NCBI RefSeq assembly: GCF_000699445.3
Contig: NC_067195.1
Location: 22,313,787-22,377,786, forward strand
DNA: 64,000 nt
Origin: Schistosoma haematobium
Taxonomy: Eukaryota > Platyhelminthes > Trematoda > Strigeidida > Schistosomatidae
Direction: 5' to 3'
Shown here: piece by piece, positions 48,490 through 59,755 of the stretch
How the letters are laid out: each line of letters starts with the position of its first letter
How positions within the stretch are numbered: position 1 is the stretch's first letter
The notes under the pieces: model-generated
The model's input: the letters and a program-made list of their open reading frames with translations, nothing else
Database searches by the model: none
Told to the model about the DNA's origin: nothing
Position numbers and translations under genes: made by a program

Positions 48490-51390
48490 GGTTTATATTA
48501 CGTGCACTTCCCTTTTAATATTGAGATGGTACAGTTCTACTCATCATTTTCCAGTTTTATAATGCTACCTTCTGAGATATCACATAAAACACTTTATCAT
48601 TCATTTAGATAGGTCATTATGGTTCTTAAATATTTGTAAACAAGTATTAGTTTTAGCACAAACATAAGAATTTTAATTGTAAACAGTTATGTTAATGTTG
48701 TTTGTATATAATATATACTGTATAGATTTCATTAATGTTTGCTCATTCTATGTTTATATAAATTACTACAATGATTCAATTAAAACTAATTTTAACTTTT
48801 ATTATATTGATCATAAGCTTAATGATAACAATCAGTTGTATCTTCATCATCATCTTTATCATAAAGATTGTTATAGCATGAATTTTATGTGAGATAAAAA
48901 CTCAGACCATATGTATATACAGATGTATAAACATATCTGCTATGAATTAATTACATCATCATAATCATTTATAGTTGAATACAGAATCAAACTGCACACA
49001 TAAAGATTCATCTGTACATACACACCTGCAGATTGAACGTGACCTATAATTGATAACCCCATACGGTACATATATTTGTTCAACATTAAATTTGTTCCAT
49101 AAAAAGGATCAGTTTATTACACTAATATTTATAAACATCTATCATAAATACTTCTATATACAGGATTACGTAACCGGTATATGAATAGAAATACAATGGA
49201 AACCAGTGTGAAAAATTGATTTGTAACAATTAATGAATTATAAAATCATATTTATTTAATTGACAGTCTGAATTTTTTATAAAACAATCTGTCTGATATG
49301 ATACTTTTATAGTGAATAGAATTTAGTAGGTAAATGATAGGTTATGTTTCTAGGTTACAAGACTAGTACGAATGAAAGAATAACGAATTAATGGTGAAGT
49401 ATGATTTTAATTGCTGTTTGAAACTAGAAAGAAAGTCGATTAAGTAAATATTATTTGTTGCACAATATTTAAATCATTTGTTTGTAGAATAAAAATTATA
49501 CACAGTCGATGCCAGTAGATATAAAACTAACTCAATTATATGTGAGTGATTATAAAAAAACCTTTGTATTATTGATAATTTGGTTGATTTATTTTTGTAC
49601 AAGTTACCTACCCGATATGATGAAAACCAATTTGGTAACAGTAATCATTTAGATTTATTAGGTCATAATTCTTAGGAACGGATGGTATTCCCGTGGTGGT
49701 ATACATATAAAAACAACGATAGAGAATTTACCTATTTGACCTGAAAACTTTTCGTGCTTTCAGGATAATAGATGCATTGTCGTAATACCTAAATACAGGT
49801 TGGCTGTTAGTTATTCACCACAAGTTTTATTTTTGATGATTTGAGACTACCAAGTCTCATTGTTCAATCTCAATGGGAACTCATGTACTATCGTTTGCGA
49901 AGTTGAGACTACCGAGTTATATACAGAATAATAGGTGGATTTTGATTTGTTCGTGATAATGAAATACAGATGATAGATATTTAGAGTAAATATCCTTTTC
50001 GAACTAGTCGTTTCACTTCAAATTCATTATTTATCAATCCTCTACATTTGATTCTGCAAGCCAACTACCTAATGGAACTATATGGAATGGTAACTATCTT
50101 CAAATGTACCTGATAATGTCGAAATATTCTTCACATCCTTGACGTATTTCATCAACAGCTAAAATATAGTTTTTTATTGTACTGCAGCATTGTCGATGAA
50201 AGATTTGTCTCTAGGATAACCTCCTTTTAACATTTCTCGTACTTACTGTTTGTTGTATTTAGGTCTTCTATATCCTTTATTTATCTCTTATTGCTAGTCA
50301 TTTGTTTGACTTGAAGATATGAGTGCATGATTTTTGAGCTTTTCCTAGGGTAACATCTAATATCCTGAATTAAATAGTTTACTTATATTACCGTTTCTAT
50401 GACCACAACATTTTTTAAATACACAAGTTTATACAACCACATTACTTCTTAGCATCACATTTTTTAAAATTATTTTTTCATGAACTGGTGTGATATGTAG
50501 TGTTTTTTTCCTGGAGAACAGCTTAGCTACAGACGTTGAAAACTTACGGTTGCTTCATTTGTAACTTGACTCTAGAAATCACGAAATCTCACCAAAAACC
50601 TTAGGAACTTCACTTCGAAGCTGGTCATTAGTGAACAAACAATCATGATTTGTCACGACTGATTCAATGATTTCACTAGAATTTTCTAAGCTTGTGACGT
50701 TAGCAACAAGAATTATGGGCTTATTTTGTTAAATTTATTTTTATTCTGCAGCGATAAAATCATCAAATATAAAAATTAGTTATTTGCGAGGAATAAGGTT
50801 TACTTTATAGTATTCATTATATAGATGATATTTCCTTACAGTCTGAGACACTATTGACTTGTAATATAATATTTTTATACCATCATAATATGCATTAACT
50901 ATGATAACAATACTGTATGCAACCTTTCGCTTTGTTCAATATTTCCAAGTTAATTCATTACACATGATGCTTATTGAGACTTAGTGACAAAACATGTCTA
51001 ATCATAATTATCTAATTGAAGTATTTATTCAGTAGTATAAAATCAAGGGGTCCCGCATATTCATTATAAGAGAAAGCCTTTCAAGTGATATTTTATCGAT
51101 GAATCTTTTCACAATATTGTTACATTTACAAGTTAATGAATAAAGTAAATTATATCGTTTGATGGGAAAGATTTATAAACAATGAAAATAACCTTCTTCG
51201 CGAATCTTGATTAATCAAAAAATAATTTTCAAAAATCCTTTTCATTTATAGGACAGTAGGATGAATAGGATAAACGTTTCGTTTTGTTTTTTGAAAATAT
51301 TCAGTATTGTAAGCTTTTGACACTTTTAGAGACAAAGCATAAAACCTTTGAATGCCAAACTGCCATTGGGAATACATTTTCGATTCACAG
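48490..51390. other. Non-coding DNA, possible old SINE leader
   Basis: Mostly unique. At 50,560-50,665 a stretch with gaagctggtcattagtgaaca resembles the family B leader on the minus strand but is badly eroded. The less AT-rich piece 49,690-49,960, with two gagactac motifs, could be an unknown repeat. Confidence 0.4.
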
Positions 51391-51394
51391 TTGA

Positions 51395-51565
51395 ACCGTG
51401 ATGTTACCTTTGCGGTGAACCCATAGTAAACCGAAAAGGAATGAATGAGTGTCTTGTCCTATTGGGAAACTCTTCAATAAACCTCACCCATGACTCTGCA
51501 ATATAAAAACCTGCGATCTCTTATCCTCGGAACAAACATCTTATAGATCGTTCAGTTGGTCAAGA
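51395..51565 (-). mobile_element. Very degenerate family B SINE
   Basis: Order and spacing match the family on the minus strand (tcttgtcctattgggaaactc, cacccatgactctgc, then a tRNA-like remnant with gatcgttcagttgg), but about a third of positions differ. An old copy with no working parts. Confidence 0.5.
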
Positions 51566-51569
51566 TTTA

Positions 51570-52360
51570 AGGATCTGAAGTTGCAAGCTTCACTATAATT
51601 TTTCGTTATATAACATCCTTAATGATTATCAATTTCACTCCTATTTATTTGACTTCATAAGCGGACTGAAATTAAAAATTCAAGTCACTAAAACCTGATT
51701 TAACTGCCGTGATAGTATGCCATACAGGTTTGATTTTCTGTGAATCCTTGAGTACTCGCTACTGTGGAGTGGTAGATTGGATAAAAAATGTGGGTTTTCT
51801 TGGTGATATGTTTTCAATGGTCCTCCAGATGTTGTCAATCAGTGGCACGCATCGTCTTCAAACTTTTAATGTAACACCTAATTCTCGGTTAGTAGCTGAT
51901 TACATTTATCTTCATATTATACTAATTCATGAATAATGCCGTTAAAGTAATTTTTACACCTTTCAGCGCTTGGTGTAAATTGATGTCAATAGATCAAAAT
52001 ATTTCTCAACAAGTTTTTATAATCAGTAAGTAGACTTGCAAATGAATGACATTCAGTTAGTATTCAGTATACGTATGAGCTTTTCCGCTATATGTGTAAT
52101 AGGCTGTCATGTGAATATTTACACTACTTCTGAATTAACGCTATTATTCCTTTTACAGCAGGGTGGTTTAAATAATTGTTAGTATCCATGTAAGTATTTT
52201 AAGAGACCTTTTTTATTTGTACATATTCAAACTTTTGTTAACTCAATATTTATTCGGTGTTTATTGAAATATTTGACCCTGAATAATTAGTGAGAAACAA
52301 CTGGTTTTATCAAAATCTTTATTAAAAATGGTATATTTGGACTGTGGTTACCACCTGAAT
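51570..52360. other. Non-coding DNA, nothing recognised
   Basis: The 75-codon frame at 51,709-51,936 has no start context or splice sites I can defend. Confidence 0.5.
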
Positions 52361-52365
52361 TCAAA

Positions 52366-52430
52366 AAAGCAGATTTCGTCCTATTTGGGACATATCACTC
52401 AGATGTAATTAGTTATCATTGTTCATCCTG
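52366..52430 (-). mobile_element. Sm-alpha hammerhead fragment
   Basis: The minus strand keeps GTCCCAAATAGGACGAAAT, the stem II and GAAA half of the Sm-alpha ribozyme, with the first core box lost (GTGATAT for CTGACGA). The rest of the element is not recognisable. Confidence 0.6.
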
Positions 52431-52439
52431 TTACTAAAA

Positions 52440-53035
52440 TTGCCACACTTATCAGTACAACAGCCAACATGTCCTCCAATCTACTAAGTTCAGGTAGCTA
52501 TTATTGTGATCAAAACTTAGTCCTGAATATCAACAGTTGAATCATGTGAATCTTTTTTTGGTAATATTTTGTTGTAAAATGTGTTTAGCCCACCATATTT
52601 TGATTATCTTAAGAAGACCGTAAACCTTTACATCATCGGCCGTTTTATAAAATGTATACTTTCCATCTTATATTTAGCGTATCGTACAAATACAGTAATA
52701 TATTTCTAACTAATTTTTCTTATATATAATCTTAAAAAGTCACTCATTCCATAGTAGTCTTATGAGAGTATTTCTCTTCATCAGACACATCAAGATTAAC
52801 ATAACAATTCTAGATTGAACACTTTCCCAATATTGTGAAGAGAAAATAACATGCTATATTCTTTTATTAATATCTCGAAAAACCGTAAAACAATATCATG
52901 ACCGCCTTCATTCAGTGTACATAATTGAACGATAGTGGTATTACTATCATAGAATTTTTATTTAATAATTTATTATTACAATGTTAGATATTATGGTAGC
53001 ATGCATTCAGGATATTTTTCCCAATTGAGTTTTAT
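52440..53035. other. Non-coding DNA, nothing recognised
   Basis: No supported feature before the RTE fragment. Confidence 0.5.
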
Positions 53036-53038
53036 GTC

Positions 53039-54225
53039 GCGACACTACGGATCATCGTTAAGCAATTAATTGAATGGAATTCGTCACTATAAATCAACTT
53101 CTTAGATTATGAGAAAGTATTAGACAGGTTGGATAGGAGAACATTATGGAAATTTCTTCGACATTATGCCGTACCTGAGAAGATCATCAACATCATACAG
53201 AATTCATACAACAGAATACACTGAAAGTCATCGATGCATTTCAAGTGAAGACCGTTATCAAACAAGACTGTTTACTCTCTCAACCTTTCTATTTCCTCTG
53301 GTGGTGGACTGGATTATGAAGACTTGCACATGTGAGGGAAGCAGGGGAATCAGAGGAAGCATGGAATACAATGTACAGTTTGTAGCAGTTAGACGGTTAG
53401 GACTTCGTAGACCACACATCCCTTCTATCCCATACACACGAACAAATGCAAGTCAAGTCAACAAGTGTAGCTGTGTTTCTGCATCAGTTGGCCTCAACAC
53501 AAACAACGGAATATCCAACATCCCCAAATTCATCACACAGAACACCAACCCAATCACACTTGATGGAGAAACTCTGGAAGATGTGGAAACTTCCACGTAC
53601 CTGGTCATCATCATCATCATCATCATCACCATCGATGAACAAGGAGGATCAGATGCAGACGTAAAGTGAAGGATTGGCAAAACAATGGCAGGATCACTAC
53701 AACTGAAGAGCATATCCAACTCAGAACAACTGTCTGCAAGTCAACATCAAAGTCAGAATCTTCAATACGAACGTCAAGACAGTTCTCCTGTTCGGAGTTG
53801 AATCTTGGAGAACTACTGCAACCATCATGGAGGAAATACAAGTATTTCCGAACAATTGTCTATTAAATAAACTCGATGTCTGTTGGTCGGATACGATCAG
53901 CAACAGTCTATTTTGAGAGAGAACAAACCAGTTTGGAAATGAAGAGGAAATTAGAGAAGGACTTTTTATGTGGATAGGTGAGATAGTAGGGAAATCATCA
54001 AACTGCATCACGAGACAAGCGCTAACTTGGAATTGTGATGTGGGTCGGAAAAGAGGAAGGTCAAACAACACACTGTGTGGAGAATTGGAAGTAGACATGA
54101 AAAGGATGAATAGTGACTGTAAACAGCTGTGATGGATTGTTCAGGACAGAGTTGGATGGAGAATGCTTGTGTTTGGTTTATGCTCATTCAGGAGATGTAA
54201 CAGGATTAAGTTATTAATTAAGTAA
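53039..54225 (+). pseudogene. RTE/SR2-like non-LTR retrotransposon, 5'-truncated pseudogene (copy 1)
   Basis: Translated in shifting frames it gives RTE reverse-transcriptase blocks in order: ATLRIIVKQLIEWNSSL (53,043-53,093), DYEKVLDRLDRRTLWKFLRH (53,106-53,165), PEKIINIIQNSYN, SISSGGGL and LDGETLEDV with DEQGGSDADVK (53,634-53,666), then the C-terminal part to about 54,190. A TAAG-type tail follows (54,203-54,225). A TAA at 53,092 region, TGA at 53,221 region and frameshifts make it dead; the FADD-containing segment is scrambled. Where SR2-type elements read TYLGSIIDEQGG it has a (CAT)7 run instead. The several ORFs of 60-167 codons here, both strands, are pieces of this pseudogene or shadows. 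Confidence 0.88.
53606..53626 (+). repeat. (CAT)7 microsatellite inside the RT pseudogene
   Basis: Seven CAT units, then CACCAT. The same place in the second RTE copy holds 100 or more units. Confidence 0.95.
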
Positions 54226-54344
54226 GCTTGAAGCATTACATAGTTAGATATTGTATGTAGTGAGTTAAATCCTGTAGTACTATTTTTAGCATGTCTCACA
54301 AGTACGTATGTAAACATATCTTCATGCTCCAAGTTTACGTTGAA

Positions 54345-54592
54345 GTTTTATCATAAGAACCATCGAAAACCAGGAAGGGATAAGCAGTCGTTTCTTCCTG
54401 GTACATGACTCCCCAGCAGTGCTCATCCAGAACACTGAAGGTGACCAAACCCATGACATTCACCTTTTCTAATGAGTGCTTAACTGCTGGACTACTAAGT
54501 TGGCATCCAGTCGTATACATGCCCAACTTCAATTGTACGACTATCTCCCACTGACCGACACGGTTGAACCCCACTTGTCACACAAATGAAAA
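54345..54592 (-). mobile_element. Diverged family B SINE
   Basis: Minus strand: leader end (about 54,540-54,592), tRNA-like head (GTAGTCCAGCAGTTAAGCACTC, about 54,475-54,497; B box degraded), GATGAGCACTG block, hammerhead remnant (CTGGGGA, GAAA kept, GTC lost) and tail start. It belongs to a more distant subfamily together with the copy at 55.65-55.92 kb. Confidence 0.75.
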
Positions 54593-54599
54593 AGCCCAT

Positions 54600-55640
54600 A
54601 GCTGAATCAGTGTTTATATAAATATGATCGAAGTTCTTCAGAATAATATTGAATAGTATTATTTTTAATATTTATTAATTCTATCGTTACAGATAATAGT
54701 CTAACAGATCACTTTTATGGTATCTTAAGATTTTGGTTATTTAGCATTAGTTAGAAAGCTAATAGATCACAATGATAATTAAACCACCCGCTCATTGACT
54801 ATTTAATAGGAAAAATAATCTAATTTTATGAGTAAACAGTAAAAGATATTTTAATGTCCACCTTGTAAATTAGAATAAAATTAATTCAACATTACTTTTT
54901 ATTAGATAGCATATAATAAAACCTTCGTATATACGTCACAACCAAGTTTAATTTCTTTAAATGCTTAATATACGCACCAGTGTAAGCTAGGTCAGTGGTT
55001 TAGTTATGTCACGTCGTTTGTGAGACTGTAATATACTTAGGTTCCTTCCCGTATGTAGTCACAGTTATGTAATGACGAGAAGTCTTCAGCTAGTATAAAT
55101 TAGATGAATCTTCCCTTAATTTGTGCGGATTTCAGCTCATAATAATGTGTAGCTTTGCTGTTATATGACATTTTAAACATGAGTTATTTAAATACGGTAA
55201 TAAACACTCACTATTTTAACCAGTTTTGCATGTGACGCATCATTACATACTGTAATTTGGAGTAGTGATCTATGAGGAAAACACAGAAATAATACAAATC
55301 AATATTCCACTGTTTTTATCTTTCGACTTAAGAATTTTTCTATGTGATGAAAGAATTCATCAAAATAATATAATTTTTATTACTATGAACTTAATACCAT
55401 AACAATCATTAATGTCCATTTTTTGGCTTTGGACTATAAGGCATCTTATTAAGTTTGAAGAATATTCATTTAAGTTTAGAGGACTTGAAATGCTAGACTA
55501 CTTTACAAACGTTCATCAGTATAATGTACTGGTTTCAATGATGCTAATATCAATCTATTTTTCAAGTAGATAGCTTCATTATTGGTATTAGGAGTTAGTG
55601 GTGATTTTTGAATATTACGGTTTACCTCACATGATGACAT
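54600..55640. other. Non-coding DNA, nothing recognised
   Basis: No supported feature. Confidence 0.5.
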
Positions 55641-55645
55641 TATAT

Positions 55646-55920
55646 AGATAACTATCCAAAACCAGGAAGCAATAGGCCGTTATTTCGTCTTAGTGTGGGA
55701 CCTCCTGGTATTGAGCACCGGCAACCCCATTAAGGATGGGAACCAGGACATTCAGGTCTCGAGCTACCTGCTTACCCTTTAAACCGCTGAGTCGGCATCC
55801 AATAGTTTACAATTTTAACTTTAGTTGACATAAACTGACTAGGAGTCCCATACTGGGACGAAATAGCCACCCACTGCCTCCTGATTTTTAATGGTTACAT
55901 AACTGAGGTAAGTCCATGAT
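55646..55920 (-). mobile_element. Diverged family B SINE, fold-back copy
   Basis: 55,646-55,815 is the element on the minus strand (tail, hammerhead remnant, tRNA-like head with GGTTTAAAGGGTAAGCAGG, family GCCGACTCAGCGG-type block). 55,838-55,920 is the hammerhead and tail again in plus sense (aggagtcccatactgggacgaaatagcc). Left and right arms are inverted to each other, as in the younger fold-backs. The plus-sense core keeps GAAA, but its first box is ACTAGGA. Flanking duplication not clear. Confidence 0.75.
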
Positions 55921-55924
55921 GTAA

Positions 55925-56186
55925 ACTATAAGATATTACAATTATAAACGGTGTGTCAAATCAAAAATCTTATGCGTTAGTCAGTCATGCTTAAAATAAT
56001 AACAATCAATAACCCACTTCAGTTAAAGTTTGTTTTGCTTTAATTGCTATAGTATATATAGATTAGAATTATCCGAAAAGAAAGAAGAATCAAATTTTGA
56101 TTTCAAATAATTAGAATCAAAGGATTCAAGGAAGTGCAAATTAAAGAAATATGCCCCAAGGGCCACAAGCCAGGTGTTAAAAACAC
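55925..56186. other. Non-coding DNA, nothing recognised
   Basis: No supported feature before the TA tract. Confidence 0.5.
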
Positions 56187-56187
56187 A

Positions 56188-56188
<1 letters not shown>

Positions 56189-56246
<58 letters not shown>
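56189..56246. repeat. (TA)n microsatellite
   Basis: About 58 bp of uninterrupted TA. The two minus-strand frames with long Tyr-Ile runs are translations of this tract. Confidence 0.95.
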
Positions 56247-56252
<6 letters not shown>

Positions 56253-56605
56253 ACAATAACATTTGAGAAAAGGTTTTCTTACATCCTTCTTACCATTCAG
56301 AAGTAAAAAGAATTTATGTATTATCAGATGTAAGTGTATACAACTTAAGTGCTCATGAGTAAACACTTAAATTAAATGTTCACTGTCAGTGATAATAACA
56401 ACTATGATTATTCTACTAAAAGAAAAGTCGAATTTACCAAGTACTCAGTTGAAAGTTATTCATCAATTTTACAGATAACACTTTTCAGTTTTCCTGTCAT
56501 AAAAGATATATATTGAAATTAGTTAATGATAGACTTAAGAAATTTTCTTTACAAGTTACTCATAAAAATACAGAACGCTTACCTATTAACGAAGTTATAC
56601 ATATA

Positions 56606-57187
56606 TGTCACGTTCTTTTTGCGAGCCCGACACGTACCCTTAGAATATACACAACTACACAAGCCAAGACGCATGCAATTCAAATACATTAGCGCGGATA
56701 TCGGGCATCCCGAAAGATTTCAGTGAGCTCTGCCATTAGGACCCAGTCAATATGGTTTACAGTAAAGTGGCAGATTAATCGGATCTCGCCGACCACCCAA
56801 ATCGGCTAGCTAAGTTTCCCTCACTACCCAGAAGTGCTACGTGGAGGCTCAGAGTGAGATTTCACGGCTTTTGCGCCTGTTATCGTTTTTAACTCCCATC
56901 AGTACTGACGGAAGAGTCATGTATTCAGAGCGATTAAGGAAATTTGTTTATTTTCAGTTATTCAGACTGAGTTATTCAGTGCGTTTTATTCCCCCTATAA
57001 ATGAGGTAGACTACTAATCCACTGGATCCTAATCAGTTTTCTTTCTGTTTAATCACCAAAACCAATCAGCTGTGATGAAATCAAAGTTAAACAGAGTTTC
57101 TAGCTGAATATATCCAACTATTCTGCGTCAACTGCAGTTTGTTTTAGTATTAGCCTACTCTAGCGACCACGTTTCGCTTATTTATCA
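56606..57187 (+). mobile_element. GC-richer LTR-like block, possible solo LTR
   Basis: A sharp change of base composition (about half G+C near 56,620-56,890, by eye) starts at TGTCACG. It contains a TATA-like CCCCCTATAAATGAGG at 56,991-57,006 followed by a plausible start region, which is the layout of an LTR promoter, and two GTTATTCAG direct repeats just before. The left end TG fits an LTR; the right end is uncertain (TTATTTATCA at about 57,187 is one choice), and no clean 5-bp target duplication was found around it. A gypsy/Boudicca-like solo LTR is the likely class; an unknown repeat is the alternative. Confidence 0.45.
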
Positions 57188-57194
57188 GAAGGGC

Positions 57195-57330
57195 AGTGGA
57201 AAGGATTAGAATATAAGATGCACTTCCCGTTCTATTTGGGACTCGTCAGCTGGATTTATATGCATCCTAGTTCTCAAGTTCACTCAAGGACTCAAACAAG
57301 CATCTTTCTTTCGAAATTTAGATCTTAAGA
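57195..57330 (-). mobile_element. Degenerate Sm-alpha element
   Basis: On the minus strand: remnant B box (tttgagtcc), the ggatgcatataaatcc motif, CTGACGAGTCCCAAATAG with an intact first core box, then GAACGGGAAG where GGACGAAACG should be. Second core box lost, ribozyme dead. tRNA-like head only partly present. Confidence 0.75.
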
Positions 57331-57339
57331 TCAACAATG

Positions 57340-57845
57340 GAAAATTCAAACACTTAGAAATATGCAATACAATTTACCCTCGTCGCACAGGAAAGTGAAT
57401 TTAGTTGTTCAGTAGATAACGAATTCTGTGTTTGAAGTGAAAGGTACTTATGTGATTTCCGGAGTGAGCATCTGCACTAGGATTCAGTCACACTTAATTG
57501 AAATACTTAGGACTTAATAACAATATTGAGGCAATCCGATGAGGATGCTGAAACACACTGAATAAAATTCAGTCTTTAACATTAAGAACAGGAAGATGAA
57601 CCCATTTGCAACTAAATAATACACTTTACGTATGGTGATCAATTGGATACATAAAGTATTTAATTATATACTATCAGCTGATCGATTACTGTATGCAATC
57701 ACAACATTTTGTTTTCCCTCCATTCTTAACCATTCTGTAGCTGTGTATATCAGGTTCTTGGTGTTTTCTTTTTTGCTCGTTACTTAAATTTATCTAAGTA
57801 TATTATTTGATGTTAACTGTTATTGTTGCTGTCTTGAGATTTAGA
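57340..57845. other. Non-coding DNA, nothing recognised
   Basis: No supported feature. Confidence 0.5.
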
Positions 57846-58040
57846 TGGTGGTTGGAGGTAGTCAACAGGAAACCCTGGACCTGGGTTTCGTGCTACTTGG
57901 CACTCGTCAGCAAGGTGTACCTGTAATCTTGAGGGAACTGGTGCTCCCTGGCGGATTCGATCTCGTGTCACCCAGCTTCATAGTCAGAGACGTTACCTCT
58001 GAGCAATCCGAGCCGTGACTAACCTCCTGTAGGACTGAGA
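57846..58040 (-). mobile_element. Third tRNA-like element ('family C') with hammerhead
   Basis: Minus strand: tRNA-like head (about 57,948-58,016: GGATTGCTCAGAGGTAACG as A box, loop with CTGACTATGAAGC, B box gatcgaatcc), then CCAGGGAGCACCAG, then a hammerhead at 57,861-57,928. Plan and ribozyme motif are those of Sm-alpha, but the head, arms and stem sequences are different, so it is a separate family or a deep subfamily. Only one copy is in the window. A perfect hairpin (58,044-58,107) lies right at its 5' side. Confidence 0.75.
57861..57928 (-). ncRNA. Hammerhead ribozyme, family C, fully canonical core
   Basis: Minus strand: CTGACGA (57,904-57,910); stem II GTGC (57,900-57,903) with GCAC (57,890-57,893), loop CAAGTA; GAAA (57,886-57,889); stem III ACC/GGT with CA loop; triplet GTC (57,878-57,880), cleavage after its C. 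Stem I pairs ccttg with caggg (one wobble pair), plus an outer cagg/cctg helix beyond an internal loop, as in type I hammerheads. Stem II differs from Sm-alpha (GTGC/GCAC for GTCC/GGAC) by a paired change, which keeps the helix and so suggests past selection for structure. Confidence 0.85.
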
Positions 58041-58043
58041 TGT

Positions 58044-58107
58044 AATCACAATTGATTGATCACTGGGTGGTGATTGATCACCACCCAGTGATCAATCAAT
58101 TGTGATT
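58044..58107. repeat. Perfect 29-bp hairpin with 6-base loop
   Basis: 58,044-58,072 and 58,079-58,107 are exact reverse complements, separated by attgat. Inside each arm, short motifs (attgat, tgatca) also repeat. Confidence 0.97.
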
Positions 58108-58109
58108 GG

Positions 58110-58668
58110 TGCTGTCTGCCAGTTTAGGCTTATATTATTGAAAATTTATGAGTTGTTTAGGTGAATAATTTATGAAGATGGGTTCAATGTCGAAAAAGCT
58201 ATTTTAATGGGCTGAAGGCCGTTGAACGATCATTTAAAGGCAAAAAAGGACTGAACAGATGATTTATATCAAGACGAAGCGTAATCAGTCATGAACAAAT
58301 ATCTTGTTGCTAAATTATTTAAAGTATTATTATTTTTCTCAAGTTTGCTTTCAAACAGATTCAAACGATATCCAATTCCATCATAATTTTATTGAACAAA
58401 TTGAAACGGCATTCTATTTTGTAAAATTAGCTATATCAATTAAACTGTATAGTTTCCATGACCATTTAAGAAATGTAAAATAAACTAATGTTTAATATTA
58501 TTAGATTTACATACACATCTTCTAGACTTCTAGTGTTAAATTACTTTTGTATTTTTATAATCGGTAACTTTACAATTGAATAACCGAAATCAACATGAAG
58601 TAGTAAGTGTCTTAAGTAATTTCTATTTACTAATGATTACAAAGCTATTCATTGTCTTAATTAGTAGT
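58110..58668. other. Non-coding DNA, nothing recognised
   Basis: No supported feature before the long inverted repeat. Confidence 0.5.
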
Positions 58669-58669
58669 A

Positions 58670-59016
58670 AGTTCACTAAAATCAATAAAAATATCATGCA
58701 AAATTTCAATATGTTCAAATAGAATGACAATTTTAAATCAGTCTTAGTTACTCATGTCATTACATCAAAGAAAAATGAATAAACTAAGAGTTTAATGTGT
58801 TCAACACGTGGTTGATAAGTAATGTAATGAATTTATGATCGACCTTAACATAAATTATTTAACATTTATGAATTTCCACCTCATTGACTTCATCATATGA
58901 TTAGTTGAAATATTTGTTAATCTAGATATATTGGAGATTTGTTGAGTTCACACTGTTTATATTGTGAATAAATAATTCAGTATAGATTCGAAATTAATTT
59001 CTGAATAAATGAAAGA
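58670..59016 (+). repeat. Long inverted repeat, left arm (347 bp)
   Basis: Reverse complement of 59,408-59,755. I see no mismatch over most of its length (58,670 to about 59,000); differences appear only in the last 15-20 bp toward the centre. No coding frame and no similarity to the SINE families of the window. Confidence 0.95.
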
Positions 59017-59407
59017 ACAAAACAAAATGGTTGTATTTGTTGGTCCTGAGAGAAGTAACCAACCTGGATTTATATACTTCTGTTAACAGTAAAAGAAAAG
59101 ATAATATTTGAGAGGAATCGATCGATCCGAAGTTGTATTTTTCAACTTATTAACAAAGGTTTTTCATTATTGTGTTTGAGCTGAAGATACTACCATACAC
59201 AACTCGATAAATGTCTGAGAATTAGTCAAAGGTGATGAACAACCGACAATTACTTTGTAATAACTCATGATTTCTTAATAGACTCTGCTATAATCATTAA
59301 AGCAATTGATCAAATGAACCTATAGTTTGACATTACATTTATTCAGTTGTTATGAGGGACAATTAATTCAGATTAATTAGTTTTCATAAAACCAACAAAT
59401 AAATTCA
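59017..59407. other. Spacer of the long inverted repeat
   Basis: About 391 bp, unique in the window, without a coding frame. Confidence 0.8.
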
Positions 59408-59755
59408 TTTTTTCATTTACTCAAAAATTAATTTCGAATCTATACTGAATTATTTATTCACAATATAAACAGTGTGAACTCAACAAATCTCCAATATATC
59501 TAGATTAACAAATATTTCAACTAATCATATGATGAAGTCAATGAGGTGGAAATTCATAAATGTTAAATAATTTATGTTAAGGTCGATCATAAATTCATTA
59601 CATTACTTATCAACCACGTGTTGAACACATTAAACTCTTAGTTTATTCATTTTTCTTTGATGTAATGACATGAGTAACTAAGACTGATTTAAAATTGTCA
59701 TTCTATTTGAACATATTGAAATTTTGCATGATATTTTTATTGATTTTAGTGAACT
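59408..59755 (-). repeat. Long inverted repeat, right arm (348 bp)
   Basis: Reverse complement of the left arm at 58,670-59,016. Confidence 0.95.

Noticed and set aside
53166..53669. 167-codon ORF as an intact gene
   Set aside because: It reads an RTE reverse transcriptase in the wrong frame for most of its length and ends through the CAT repeat.
56047..56366. Minus-strand ORFs with long Tyr-Ile runs
   Set aside because: Translation of a (TA)n microsatellite.
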